From Tragulus kanchil (Eukaryota > Chordata > Mammalia > Artiodactyla > Tragulidae): 64,000 nucleotides of DNA. Below, one piece after another: positions 47,688-59,393 of this stretch. The translations under genes and the position numbers were made by a program. Within the stretch, counting starts at the first letter, position 1. Each line of letters begins with the position of its first letter. The notes under the pieces were generated by a model. It saw nothing but the letters and a program-made list of their open reading frames with translations. It did not search any database and was not told the origin of the DNA. The stretch is from NCBI GenBank assembly GCA_022376925.1, contig JAIOJX010000005.1:9080501-9144500 (forward strand), written 5' to 3'.

Positions 47688-47940
47688 TTTCAGCTCAGTT
47701 CGGTCGCTCAGTTGTGACCCCATGGAGTGCGGCAGGGCAGGCTTCCCTGCCCTTCACCCTCTCCCGGAGCTTGTGCAGCCTCATGTCCACGGAGGCAGTG
47801 ATGCCCTCCAGCCGTCTCAGCCTCTGTCGCCCCTTCTCCGCCTGCCGGCATCAGCGTCTTTTCCAGTGAGCTGGCTCTTCGCATCAGGTGGCCGAAGTGT
47901 TGGAACTTCTGCTTCAGCATCAGTCCCTCCAAAGTTTACC
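47688..47940 (-). mobile_element. BovB (RTE) LINE 3' end (copy at 48786-49038)
   Basis: Minus-strand translation from 47932 gives KQKFQHFGHLMRRASSLEKT, the conserved BovB reverse-transcriptase C-terminal segment. The frame then breaks. The antisense tail tcagctcagttcggtcgctc is diagnostic of ruminant BovB/Bov-A. The second copy is from tandem pair 14. Confidence 0.92.
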
Positions 47941-48784
47941 AAGGATAAAAATAAGAGAAATAGTATAGACATGTATAAGCTCTGGAAAAGAGAAGATTAT
48001 CATTGGAAAACATTCTTAATTATAAACTAACCCAAATGTGTGGATAGATCAGAAAACAGACATAGATACTGGCAGTCTTGAGGCCAGTAGAAGTGTTCTC
48101 AGGCCCCGGGGGCTGTGCTGTTGCCCTGTGGGAATTGTCAGCCTGTGCCGCGGAGCAGAAGCTGGCCTGTTGGTTCTCGGGGGACGGGAGTGGGCTTCCG
48201 TGCCTCTGCAGCCAGGGTATGTGGGCGAGAAGATAAAGCACCACTTCTCCTTTCCCGGGTGTATCAAACTGTAGACCAAGCATGACCTAAGAACGTAAGA
48301 ATAAACACACACATAACTCTGTTAGGTGGTGGCTTCCCATTCTTCTCCAAAATAAATAACTTATGATGAATATTTGCATGGATAGTGATTATTCCATAGA
48401 GCAGATAGGTTTTTTTTTTCCAATAGTCTTACAAGTAGGATAACAGATGGAGAGGAAACATATATGTTTTCATCACTCCCCATTAAAATAGAAAAGAAAC
48501 CCAGGTTATCTCTTTTCCTGCGTTGCACCAAGAGTCTACTCTGCTTGAGAGCTGGTAGCTTTCAAGCTCTCCATAGAGCTCATAGCGCTCAGCTCTCTGC
48601 AGCAGGTAGGCCCTGTCTGCTCTGTATTCTCTTCACTTTAACCTGTGCTCCTTTAGTTAACTGTGATGCCGGTGTGAGGCAGGTTAGGGTATTGTATTTG
48701 GTTTTCACATTTGACGGATGACTGTGCCAATAATTAGACTGATACCAAAGTTTATGTAGTGGAGGTTGAGATCGGAAGAGCAGA
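47941..48784. other. Non-coding DNA (duplicated at 49039-49880)
   Basis: No exon or known repeat was recognised. Short frames on both strands have no domain. Confidence 0.5.
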
Positions 48785-49638
48785 ATTTCAGCTCAGTTCG
48801 GTCGCTCAGTTGTGACCCCATGGAGTGCGGCAGGGCAGGCTTCCCTGCCCTTCACCCTCTCCCGGAGCTTGTGCAGCCTCATGTCCACGGAGGCAGTGAT
48901 GCCCTCCAGCCGTCTCAGCCTCTGTCGCCCCTTCTCCGCCTGCCGGCATCAGCGTCTTTTCCAGTGAGCTGGCTCTTCGCATCAGGTGGCCGAAGTGTTG
49001 GAACTTCTGCTTCAGCATCAGTCCCTCCAAAGTTTACCAAGGATAAAAATAAGAGAAATAGTATAGACATGTATAAGCTCTGGAAAAGAGAAGATTATCA
49101 TTGGAAAACATTCTTAATTATAAACTAACCCAAATGTGTGGATAGATCAGAAAACAGACATAGATACTGGCAGTCTTGAGGCCAGTAGAAGTGTTCTCAG
49201 GCCCCGGGGGCTGTGCTGTTGCCCTGTGGGAATTGTCAGCCTGTGCCGCGGAGCAGAAGCTGGCCTGTTGGTTCTCGGGGGACGGGAGTGGGCTTCCGTG
49301 CCTCTGCAGCCAGGGTATGTGGGCGAGAAGATAAAGCACCACTTCTCCTTTCCGGGTGTATCAAACTGTAGACCAAGCATGACCTAAGAACGTAAGAATA
49401 AACACACACATAACTCTGTTAGGTGGTGGCTTCCCATTCTTCTCCAAAATAAATAACTTATGATGAATATTTGCATGGATAGTGATTATTCCATAGAGCA
49501 GATAGGTTTTTTTTTTCCAATAGTCTTACAAGTAGGATAACAGATGGAGAGGAAACATATATGTTTTCATCACTCCCCATTAAAATAGAAAAGAAACCCA
49601 GGTTATCTCTTTTCCTGCGTTGCACCAAGAGTCTACTC

Positions 49639-51909
49639 TGCTTGAGAGCTGGTAGCTTTCAAGCTCTCCATAGAGCTCATAGCGCTCAGCTCTCTGCAGC
49701 AGGTAGGCCCTGTCTGCTCTGTATTCTCTTCACTTTAACCTGTGCTCCTTTAGTTAACTGTGATGCCGGTGTGAGGCAGGTTAGGGTATTGTATTTGGTT
49801 TTCACATTTGACGGATGACTGTGCCAATAATTAGACTGATACCAAAGTTTATGTAGTGGAGGTTGAGATCGGAAGAGCAGAATACAGTCCATCCTCTCTC
49901 TCTCTGTAGGTAGAGTTACCAAAACCAAAAATTATTTGTTGATATGTTTTTTGCAGAAAATTGGAAAGATCCACAAAGTCATTCAGAATTGTATTATCCA
50001 GAAATAATTACTAACAGTTGAGTATATTTCACATATGTGTGTATATGTATACATGTGTCTAGACTGTACGGTGTGTATTTATTCACATATGCATATGAAC
50101 ACATAATTACGTAGGTACACCTTTAAGAACACGTTGGGTCGGGCAGTACATGCTCTCTGGTGCTCCCTTGGCTGGTGTCCGTCCCTGCTGCTCCTCCACG
50201 TCACTCGTCTTCCTTTTAGACCTGGTTTTGAGTGACTGCATGACATTGTGTCATATCACTCTGTCATAATTAGCATTCTCTTGCTGTTGTACGGTTGGTT
50301 TATTTCCATTTAATCTCATGATTATCATGGAACCTCTTTTGTTTTTCACTCTTCTAATTAACATGATTTGATGGCAGAGCATATTATTTGATTGAAAATG
50401 TCTTGCTTCAGTTCATTAAAAACTCTGTGAGCGTTTAGGAACCTGATTCAGGATGGCAGTGTTCCATTTTTGTATTTATCTTGTAGTACTTGGTTTGCAC
50501 TGTAAACACCTATTTTAGAGACCTGCCATCGTTAGTTTCAGTCTGCTCAACTTTTCATCAATCTTTTCATCAATCTTACGAAATGCAGATTGAATGCCTC
50601 CATGCCGAGGAGTCAGACTGCAGTGCAGAGCTAGATAGAAAAGGACCCTCCTCTTCTAGAGTTTGTTGCTTGGTGGGAAAGTATAGTATGAAACAATTGC
50701 CTAAATTATTATAGAATTACAGTTGTAGTACGTGTTACAAGCCAGCAGTCACAAGGAGCTATCAGATCTTATGCTTGAGAGCTGGTAGCTTTCAAGCTCT
50801 CCATAGAGCTCATAGCGCTCAGCTCTCTGCAGCAGGTAGGCCCTGTCTGCTCTGTATTCTCTTCACTTTAACCTGTGCTCCTTTAGTTAACTGTGATGCG
50901 GTGTGAGGCAGGTTAGGGTATTGTATTTGGTTTTCACATTTGACGGATGACTGTGCCAATAATTAGACTGATACCAAAGTTTATGTAGTGGAGGTTGAGA
51001 TCGGAAGAGCAGAATACAGTCCATCCTCTCTCTCTGTAGGTAGAGTTACCAAAACCAAAAATTATTTGTTGATATGTTTTTTGCAGAAAATTGGAAAGAT
51101 CCACAAAGTCATTCAGAATTGTATTATCCAGAAATAATTACTAACAGTTGAGTATATTTCACATATGTGTGTATATGTATACATGTGTCTAGACTGTACG
51201 GTGTGTATTTATTCACATATGCATATGAACACATAATTACGTAGGTACACCTTTAAGAACACGTTGGGTCGGGCAGTACATGCTCTCTGGTGCTCCCTTG
51301 GCTGGTGTCCGTCCCTGCTGCTCCTCCACGTCACTCGTCTTCCTTTTAGACCTGGTTTTGAGTGACTGCATGACATTGTGTCATATCACTCTGTCATAAT
51401 TAGCATTCTCTTGCTGTTGTACGGTTGGTTTATTTCCATTTAATCTCATGATTATCATGGAACCTCTTTTGTTTTTCACTCTTCTAATTAACATGATTTG
51501 ATGGCAGAGCATATTATTTGATTGAAAATGTCTTGCTTCAGTTCATTAAAAACTCTGTGAGCGTTTAGGAACCTGATTCAGGATGGCAGTGTTCCATTTT
51601 TGTATTTATCTTGTAGTACTTGGTTTGCACTGTAAACACCTATTTTAGAGACCTGCCATCGTTAGTTTCAGTCTGCTCAACTTTTCATCAATCTTTTCAT
51701 CAATCTTACGAAATGCAGATTGAATGCCTCCATGCCGAGGAGTCAGACTGCAGTGCAGAGCTAGATAGAAAAGGACCCTCCTCTTCTAGAGTTTGTTGCT
51801 TGGTGGGAAAGTATAGTATGAAACAATTGCCTAAATTATTATAGAATTACAGTTGTAGTACGTGTTACAAGCCAGCAGTCACAAGGAGCTATCAGATCTT
51901 ATGCTTGAG
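49639..51909. repeat. Tandem pair 15: copies 49639-50771 and 50772-51909
   Basis: The join has an 8-bp microhomology: the left copy ends atcagatctta and both possible continuations begin tgcttgag. The right copy has tgatgcggtg against tgatgccggtg and a shorter ct run (ctctctctctgt against ctctctctctctctgt). The first 245 bases are a third copy through pair 14. Confidence 0.95.
50130..50345 (-). mobile_element. Possible old L1 antisense fragment (copy at 51260-51475)
   Basis: The phrases gagtgactgcatgacattgt and ttggtttatttccattt resemble antisense L1 ORF2-end text but are too diverged for certainty. Confidence 0.3.
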
Positions 51910-54027
51910 GAATCTGAAGTGGAAAGAAAGAAATTCCTCAATTAAAGTTAATTCTTACTGGGTTTTTTTTTTTTTTGCTAATTTATCATCTTACTAATTT
52001 TGTTGTCTTCCGTAGCTTCTATTTAAACTAGAAGACCTCTGCACTTGATCCGAGGAGTTGCCACAAACCAGATGATACGACACAGACATTTTCTGTGTTT
52101 TCCTTTCACCAAAGACCCAGTCTGGGAAAGAAATCATTAATCCTTCTGGTTGAGTGTTTGACTTCTGAGCTAGCATATTTTCTGTGTTAGCAAATCTCAG
52201 GGTAGAAATTGAATTCTTTCAGCCGGCGCTGTGGTTTTGAAGCATGTGATTTCATCAGCATGGTTAAGAAGCAGTGACCTGCTCCCTGAGTAAGTTAAGC
52301 ACAAAGTGAGCACAGTGATGTGGGTAAACATGAGCCCAAGACGGGAACCCCAGGAAACCCCTGCTGTGGATGACGTCAGTGCAGAAAGACGTGGAGGCCT
52401 GGGCACGTAATCTTGGGGCGCTGTGCTTGGTGGACTCCTCAAGGCAAGGGTGGTGTAACGTTCGGTTCTTTGCTTCTGCGTTTGATTGCTCAGCAGTTTA
52501 GTTAATAGAGTCATGTATTGGGCTAGAAAGCCTCTGGGCTGTTCTAGGGTCCAGAGTAGATTTAACCTCCATGTGGTGCAGAAGCTGAAATCTAGAATGT
52601 GGAGTTCCTGAAGAACCAGTGTGAAGAATTCAGAGCAGAAAATAAGTTTAAATGCCCCCAGATTTCGGTAAGACAGGATAAATAAATTGCCAGTAGGGTA
52701 ACAGCAAGTGTGAGAAGATTTGAAGAAGGAGGTAGTGTCTTGAATTTACTTCCTGTGTTATCTGGAACCTTAGGCTAAAGGAATGAGATATACTTAAAAG
52801 CAATAAGATTAACTTATAATTAACTTATACGCATGTTTGCTTCACGTAAATTCACATATGTTAACATCTTGCCACACTTACCTTATCTCTCTCTGTATGT
52901 CTTGTTTTTGGTTTTGCTTGTGATACATTTAAAAATGATTAAAATACGTGTTACAAGCCAGCAGTCACAAGGAGCTATCAGATCTTATGCTTGAGGAATC
53001 TGAAGTGGAAAGAAAGAAATTCCTCAATTAAAGTTAATTCTTACTGGGTTTTTTTTTTTGCTAATTTATCATCTTACTAATTTTGTTGTCTTCCGTAGCT
53101 TCTATTTAAACTAGAAGACCTCTGCACTTGATCCGAGGAGTTGCCACAAACCAGATGATACGACACAGACATTTTCTGTGTTTTCCTTTCACCAAAGACC
53201 CAGTCTGGGAAAGAAATCATTAATCCTTCTGGTTGAGTGTTTGACTTCTGAGCTAGCATATTTTCTGTGTTAGCAAATCTCAGGGTAGAAATTGAATTCT
53301 TTCAGCCGGCGCTGTGGTTTTGAAGCATGTGATTTCATCAGCATGGTTAAGAAGCAGTGACCTGCTCCCTGAGTAAGTTAAGCACAAAGTGAGCACAGTG
53401 ATGTGGGTAAACATGAGCCCAAGACGGGAACCCCAGGAAACCCCTGCTGTGGATGACGTCAGTGCAGAAAGACGTGGAGGCCTGGGCACGTAATCTTGGG
53501 GCGCTGTGCTTGGTGGACTCCTCAAGGCAAGGGTGGTGTAACGTTCGGTTCTTTGCTTCTGCGTTTGATTGCTCAGCAGTTTAGTTAATAGAGTCATGTA
53601 TTGGGCTAGAAAGCCTCTGGGCTGTTCTAGGGTCCAGAGTAGATTTAACCTCCATGTGGTGCAGAAGCTGAAATCTAGAATGTGGAGTTCCTGAAGAACC
53701 AGTGTGAAGAATTCAGAGCAGAAAATAAGTTTAAATGCCCCCAGATTTCGGTAAGACAGGATAAATAAATTGCCAGTAGGGTAACAGCAAGTGTGAGAAG
53801 ATTTGAAGAAGGAGGTAGTGTCTTGAATTTACTTCCTGTGTTATCTGGAACCTTAGGCTAAAGGAATGAGATATACTTACAAGCAATAAGATTAACTTAT
53901 AATTAACTTATACGCATGTTTGCTTCACGTAAATTCACATATGTTAACATCTTGCCACACTTACCTTATCTCTCTCTGTATGTCTTGTTTTTGGTTTTGC
54001 TTGTGATACATTTAAAAATGATTAAAA
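51859..54027. repeat. Tandem pair 16: copies 51859-52944 and 52945-54027
   Basis: The left copy ends aaaaatgattaaaa and jumps to tacgtgttacaagcc. The copies differ mainly in one T run (about 15 against 11, near 51962 and 53048) and a single base (cttaaaagc/cttacaagc). A 105-codon minus-strand frame is present in both copies, without family features. Confidence 0.95.
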
Positions 54028-54039
54028 CTGTTTGGCAGA

Positions 54040-54108
54040 AACCAGTAATACTGTAAAGCAGTTATCCTTCAATTATAAATAAATAAATTTAATTTTTAAA
54101 AAGTTATT
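54040..54108 (+). mobile_element. L1 3'-end-like fragment (copy at 55140-55208)
   Basis: The phrases aatactgtaaagcagttatc and cttcaattataaataaataa resemble the L1 3' terminus. It is short. Confidence 0.4.
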
Positions 54109-54154
54109 AAAACTATCTGCTTTTGTGCGTTGACTTTGTATATGACCACTTTAA

Positions 54155-54365
54155 GGCTTCCCAGGTGGCACTAGTGATAAAGAACCCACCTGCCAATGCA
54201 GGAGACGTAGAGATGCAGGTTCGATCCCTGGGTGGGGAAGATCCCCTGGAGGAGGAAATGGCAACCCACTCCAGTGTTCTTGCCTGGAAAATCCCATGGA
54301 CAGAGGAGCCTGGCGGGCTACAGTCCACAGAGTCACACAGTCAGACAGGACTGAGTGATGAACAC
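54155..54365 (+). mobile_element. Bov-tA SINE (copy at 55255-55465)
   Basis: A complete layout is present: ggcttcccaggtggcactag, gcaggttcgatccctgggtg, gatcccctggaggaggaaat, agaggagcctggcgggctac and cagtcagacaggactgagtg. The second copy is from tandem pair 17. Confidence 0.95.
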
Positions 54366-55060
54366 TTTCACTTTCTAGTTAAAGTATTAAATAGTCCCAC
54401 TGATAAACTTCTGACTCTGATGGTAATGCTGCAGGTAGTCTGCAGTTTAATACGGTGGTCACAGTTAGCTTCTTGTGGATGCTGTTTGCTATAACATTCT
54501 GGGCACTTTGCATTGGTAAACAGTTTTTAATCACTCTGTCTTGACATTTCTAGTGATATTTTTCCTCACGCAGTTGTAGTGAATTTTAGGAAACCTTTTA
54601 TCACTGAGACAGAACTGAGTTGGTGTGATGGTGTTTTAGTCATTTACTGTCTTTTGGTGGTCCTTTATTTTAATTAGATCAGTGATATAGATAGGACCAT
54701 GACTAGTGCAATACAGATACACTTAAATGTTGCTTTATGTATTTTTATCAATGATAAGATCCCTAAATCAGTCAGGGAGTAAAAGTGTTACCAGGATCTC
54801 TGGGAGGGCTCCAGCATCCTTTGTTAAAGAGGTCCTCACCATCGAAATGCTGAGAGTCACCCGCCTGGGAACTCAACAGCAAGCCTCAGGCTTCCCTGGG
54901 CCCTGATTCTGGTAATTTTGCTCTGAGTCTGTCGTCTAGAAGGTGATCTGGAAGTTAATCTACACATCTTAGAATCTTAAAAAAATACCTTTTCTAAATA
55001 GATAAGAATGGCAAATTTAAAAGGATTTTAAAAGTCCTCTAGTTACTGAGTTCAAATTAA
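54366..55060. other. Non-coding DNA (duplicated at 55466-56120)
   Basis: No gene or named repeat was recognised. Confidence 0.5.
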
Positions 55061-56140
55061 GAACCTTATCTCTCTCTGTATGTCCTGTTTTTGGTTTTGC
55101 TTGTGATACATTTAAAAATGATTAAAACTGTTTGGCAGAAACCAGTAATACTGTAAAGCAGTTATCCTTCAATTATAAATAAATAAATTTAATTTTTAAA
55201 AAGTTATTAAAACTATCTGCTTTTGTGCGTTGACTTTGTATATGACCACTTTAAGGCTTCCCAGGTGGCACTAGTGATAAAGAACCCACCTGCCAATGCA
55301 GGAGACGTAGAGATGCAGGTTCGATCCCTGGGTGGGGAAGATCCCCTGGAGGAGGAAATGGCAACCCACTCCAGTGTTCTTGCCTGGAAAATCCCATGGA
55401 CAGAGGAGCCTGGCGGGCTACAGTCCACAGAGTCACACAGTCAGACAGGACTGAGTGATGAACACTTTCACTTTCTAGTTAAAGTATTAAATAGTCCCAC
55501 TGATAAACTTCTGACTCTGATGGTAATGCTGCAGGTAGTCTGCAGTTTAATACGTGGTCACAGTTAGCTTCTTGTGGATGCTGTTTGCTATAACATTCTG
55601 GGCACTTTGCATTGGTAAACAGTTTTTAATCACTCTGTCTTGACATTTCTAGTGATATTTTTCCTCACGCAGTTGTAGTGAATTTTAGGAAACCTTTTAT
55701 CACTGAGACAGAACTGAGTTGGTGTGATGGTGTTTTAGTCATTTACTGTCTTTTGGTGGTCCTTTATTTTAATTAGATCAGTGATATAGATAGGACCATG
55801 ACTAGTGCAATACAGATACACTTAAATGTTGCTTTATGTATTTTTATCAATGATAAGATCCCTAAATCAGTCAGGGAGTAAAAGTGTTACCAGGATCTCT
55901 GGGAGGGCTCCAGCATCCTTTGTTAAAGAGGTCCTCACCATCGAAATGCTGAGAGTCACCCGCCTGGGAACTCAACAGCAAGCCTCAGGCTTCCCTGGGC
56001 CCTGATTCTGGTAATTTTGCTCTGAGTCTGTCGTCTAGAAGGTGATCTGGAAGTTAATCTACACATCTTAGAATCTCAGACATAAAAGATTTTAAAAAGT
56101 CCTCTCAGTTACCTTTTCTAAATAGATAAGAATGGCCAAT

Positions 56141-56837
56141 ATGAAGTGTCTTTTGCGGGGATGGGAGGACAGTTGGTATTTTTTCAGAATCCCTCCTAAC
56201 AGCCAATAATCATCACAGAGTGGCTGTAAACCGTGAAGGATATTAGGGCGTGAGTTAACAAATCCCTAAGCCCAAATGCTGGGTTGTCACGACTCTTTAG
56301 CACGACTCTTTTAACTATTGTGTCTGTTTACAAAAATGCCCCCGTTTCTCTGGGATGTCTGGGTATACTCCTTTCCTCCTTTTTACAGAATGTAGAAGCT
56401 GAATGAGTGGCTTCTAGAAGGAAAAATCAATGAAAACCAAAATGCTGCTGTAACCTAGAGGGTTTTGATCTGGGAGCATTTGCTGGTTGTCAGTATTGGT
56501 CGTGCTTTGGAAAATGTACAAAGTGTGTGTTTACTGAATTTATAAAGTGCTTACAAGTAAGTCTGAAAATTCTGGTTTTTTGAAAGTAGCCTTCTCCCAG
56601 TCCTGTGCTGAGTGAAGTGCAGAGAATCAAGAGAAAGTGCAAGAAAGCCATTGGTGGTGTAAATTACATTTCACCCCACTTTTGAGTTGTCTGGCTCTTT
56701 TGAAGTTGATTCCCAAATAAAGTTCTAGAATCGATGCTCTTAGTAAGTAAAAAGAACCTGGAGAGTATTTGTTCAAAGTATTTGGAGGCATTTCTGATGG
56801 AGCAAATATTTTGTTAGACGTTAAAGTTATCAAAATG
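56141..56837. other. Single-copy non-coding DNA
   Basis: No gene or repeat was recognised. A 72-codon minus-strand frame at 56627-56845 has no domain. Confidence 0.5.
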
Positions 56838-59010
56838 GACACCATGTGGCTCCAGCTTGTACGTCTAGCTTGGGAGACAGATCACCGGAATAAAGCGCTC
56901 AGTTGGGGGTCATGTGGTGCCGCACAGGACCTTTGGGCAGGAGGGGGGTTCCCCAGTTTTGTGGGTGACTCCCCCAGGTGGGCAGGCGTCCCAGGCTCCT
57001 CCAGCTTCTTAGAGGCAGTGGCCTGGCTCACACTGGCTTCCTGGTCACTTGACACAAGTCCGATGGCCTGGTTCGGTCTGGGTGACCTGTTCAAGGCTTC
57101 GAGAAAGAGCGTTTCATGTAGCACCTCTGTTTGAGGCAGTTTCCTCTGTGTGTTTAACAGCTGTTTCACTGAGGTGCATGGCCAGTCCTACAAGCTTATC
57201 TCATAGACTGTTTCGTTTTTGTCTTATTTTGGCTGGGGGAGGAATTCCCACTGTAGAGCCAAAGCAATTTGAGTTATTTTTAATCTGGTCATATACACGT
57301 TCTCCGCAGTCCTATGCTGTGACCATACACTTCAGATCACGGCTCGATGCATCCTGATCGTGCCTATTTCTGCAGCCACATCCTTCTCTCTGTACACTTG
57401 AACTTCACGAAGGCTGGATGCCCACCTGCCTATGGTTCAACTGACTTGACGCGCTATTTCCAACTCTGTGCTCTGCCCAGAACCTCTTGACTCTGCTCCT
57501 GAGAGCTGTGGCCTCAGACATCTTCCCCAAGCGCTCTGCCTGGGGGATCCTCCAGGAGCCCAGGCTGGACGGGTCCTTCGTGAAGGTGCCCCGTGTCTGT
57601 CCTCAAACCTAGGGTGCCGAGCACATTGGGAGGCGTTTGGCAAATGCTGCGTGACAAGTGAAGCTTTTAGAACTGCGGTTTTCATCAGACAGGAAAACTG
57701 TGTCAACACTCCTGAGTATAGTTACAATTGTTTTAAACTTCTCTTTGCATATAAGTGTAGCCGTGGTGGATGTGAACTTATGTTTCTTGGAAAATACGAG
57801 CTGTGAGAATGTGAGGGGTACCACATCTGTGTTGTTCATCAGCCGTCAATGGGAGCTTGCTCTCTGAACATTCACTTGAAATTCTTACTGATATCCAATC
57901 ACATATTGGATGACAGTTTATCAAAGACACCATGTGGCTCCAGCTTGTACGTCTAGCTTGGGAGACAGATCACCGGAATAAAGCGCTCAGTTGGGGGTCA
58001 TGTGGTGCCGCACAGGACCTTTGGGCAGGAGGGGGGTTCCCCAGTTTTGTGGGTGACTCCCCCAGGTGGGCAGGCGTCCCAGGCTCCTCCAGCTTCTTAG
58101 AGGCAGTGGCCTGGCTCACACTGGCTTCCTGGTCACTTGACACAAGTCCGATGGCCTGGTTCGGTCTGGGTGACCTGTTCAAGGCTTCGAGAAAGAGCGT
58201 TTCATGTAGCACCTCTGTTTGAGGCAGTTTCCTCTGTGTGTTTAACAGCTGTTTCACTGAGGTGCATGGCCAGTCCTACAAGCTTATCTCATAGACTGTT
58301 TCGTTTTTGTCTTATTTTGGCTGGGGGAGGAATTCCCACTGTAGAGCCAAAGCAATTTGAGTTATTTTTAATCTGGTCATATACACGTTCTCCGCAGTCC
58401 TATGCTGTGACCATACACTTCAGATCACGGCTCGATGCATCCTGATCGTGCCTATTTCTGCAGCCACATCCTTCTCTCTGTACACTTGAACTTCACGAAG
58501 GCTGGATGCCCACCTGCCTATGGTTCAACTGACTTGACGCGCTATTTCCAACTCTGTGCTCTGCCCAGAACCTCTTGACTCTGCTCCTGAGAGCTGTGGC
58601 CTCAGACATCTTCCCCAAGCGCTCTGCCTGGGGGATCCTCCAGGAGCCCAGGCTGGACGGGTCCTTCGTGAAGGTGCCCCGTGTCTGTCCTCAAACCTAG
58701 GGTGCCGAGCACATTGGGAGGCGTTTGGCAAATGCTGCGTGACAAGTGAAGCTTTTAGAACTGCGGTTTTCATCAGACAGGAAAACTGTGTCAACACTCC
58801 TGAGTATATTTACAATTTTTTTAAACTTCTCTTTTGCATATAAATGTAGCCGTTTTGGATTTGAATTTATTTTTCTTGGAAAATACAAGCTTTGAGAATA
58901 TGAAGGCTACCACATCTGTGTTGTTCATCAGCCGTCAATGGGAGCTTGCTCTCTGAACATTCACTTGAAATTCTTACTGATATCCAATCACATATTGGAT
59001 GACAGTTTAT
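56838..59010. repeat. Tandem pair 18: copies 56838-57925 and 57926-59010
   Basis: The left copy ends ttggatgacagtttatcaaa and jumps to gacaccatgtggctcc. The shared text ttatcaaa spans the join. In the left copy 57716-57830 carries about a dozen clustered substitutions, mostly g where the right copy has t or a. Elsewhere the copies are essentially identical. Confidence 0.95.
56850..57660. other. Non-coding DNA with overlapping frames (duplicated at 57938-58748)
   Basis: Several 90-121-codon frames lie on both strands in both copies. None shows a domain, a consistent frame or splice boundaries. No gene is called. Confidence 0.45.
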
Positions 59011-59393
59011 AGAATTTGATACTTTGTTGCATCCTGTGGATTAAAATTGTAAATTTTAAGGTACACCATTTTGAAATCTATCAGTTGCTATTAAGTCGTG
59101 GTTTTATGGACGGGGATTGCTTCTGTTGTCCACTCTGTAGCCATGTGAAGCGTAAGCCAGCCATTATATTTTTTTCCCTTTAAAATGTATTTAGAAACTG
59201 TTCTTCCACTAAACCTGATAACAGTGGAAGGAAAATCTGTTCAGCTTTTCCCTTCTGTAGCATCATTAATAGATAATTGACTATTTGCTCAAAAAGTAAA
59301 AACAAACCTTGATTTTTCTAAATAAATATGAACTTGCAGAAGAAACAGCACCTGCTGAGCGGTGAGTGTTCCCTGGTAATCATAAGAGATGGT
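59011..59393. other. AT-rich single-copy non-coding DNA
   Basis: Nothing was recognised. Confidence 0.5.

Larger units (their letters stand above)
47687..49883. repeat. Tandem pair 14: copies 47687-48784 and 48785-49883
   Basis: The left copy ends gagatcggaagagcag and jumps to aatttcagctcagttcgg. The right copy continues past gaagagcagaat into acagtccatcc. The only differences I see are single bases such as tttcccgggtg/tttccgggtg. Confidence 0.95.
53963..56140. repeat. Tandem pair 17: copies 53963-55062 and 55063 to about 56140
   Basis: The left copy jumps to accttatctctctctgtatg at 55063. Its last 90 bases have the blocks accttttctaaatagataag and ttttaaaagtcctct in the reverse order to the right copy. 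The right copy has one T/C change at its start (tgtcctgttt against tgtcttgttt). Confidence 0.92.
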
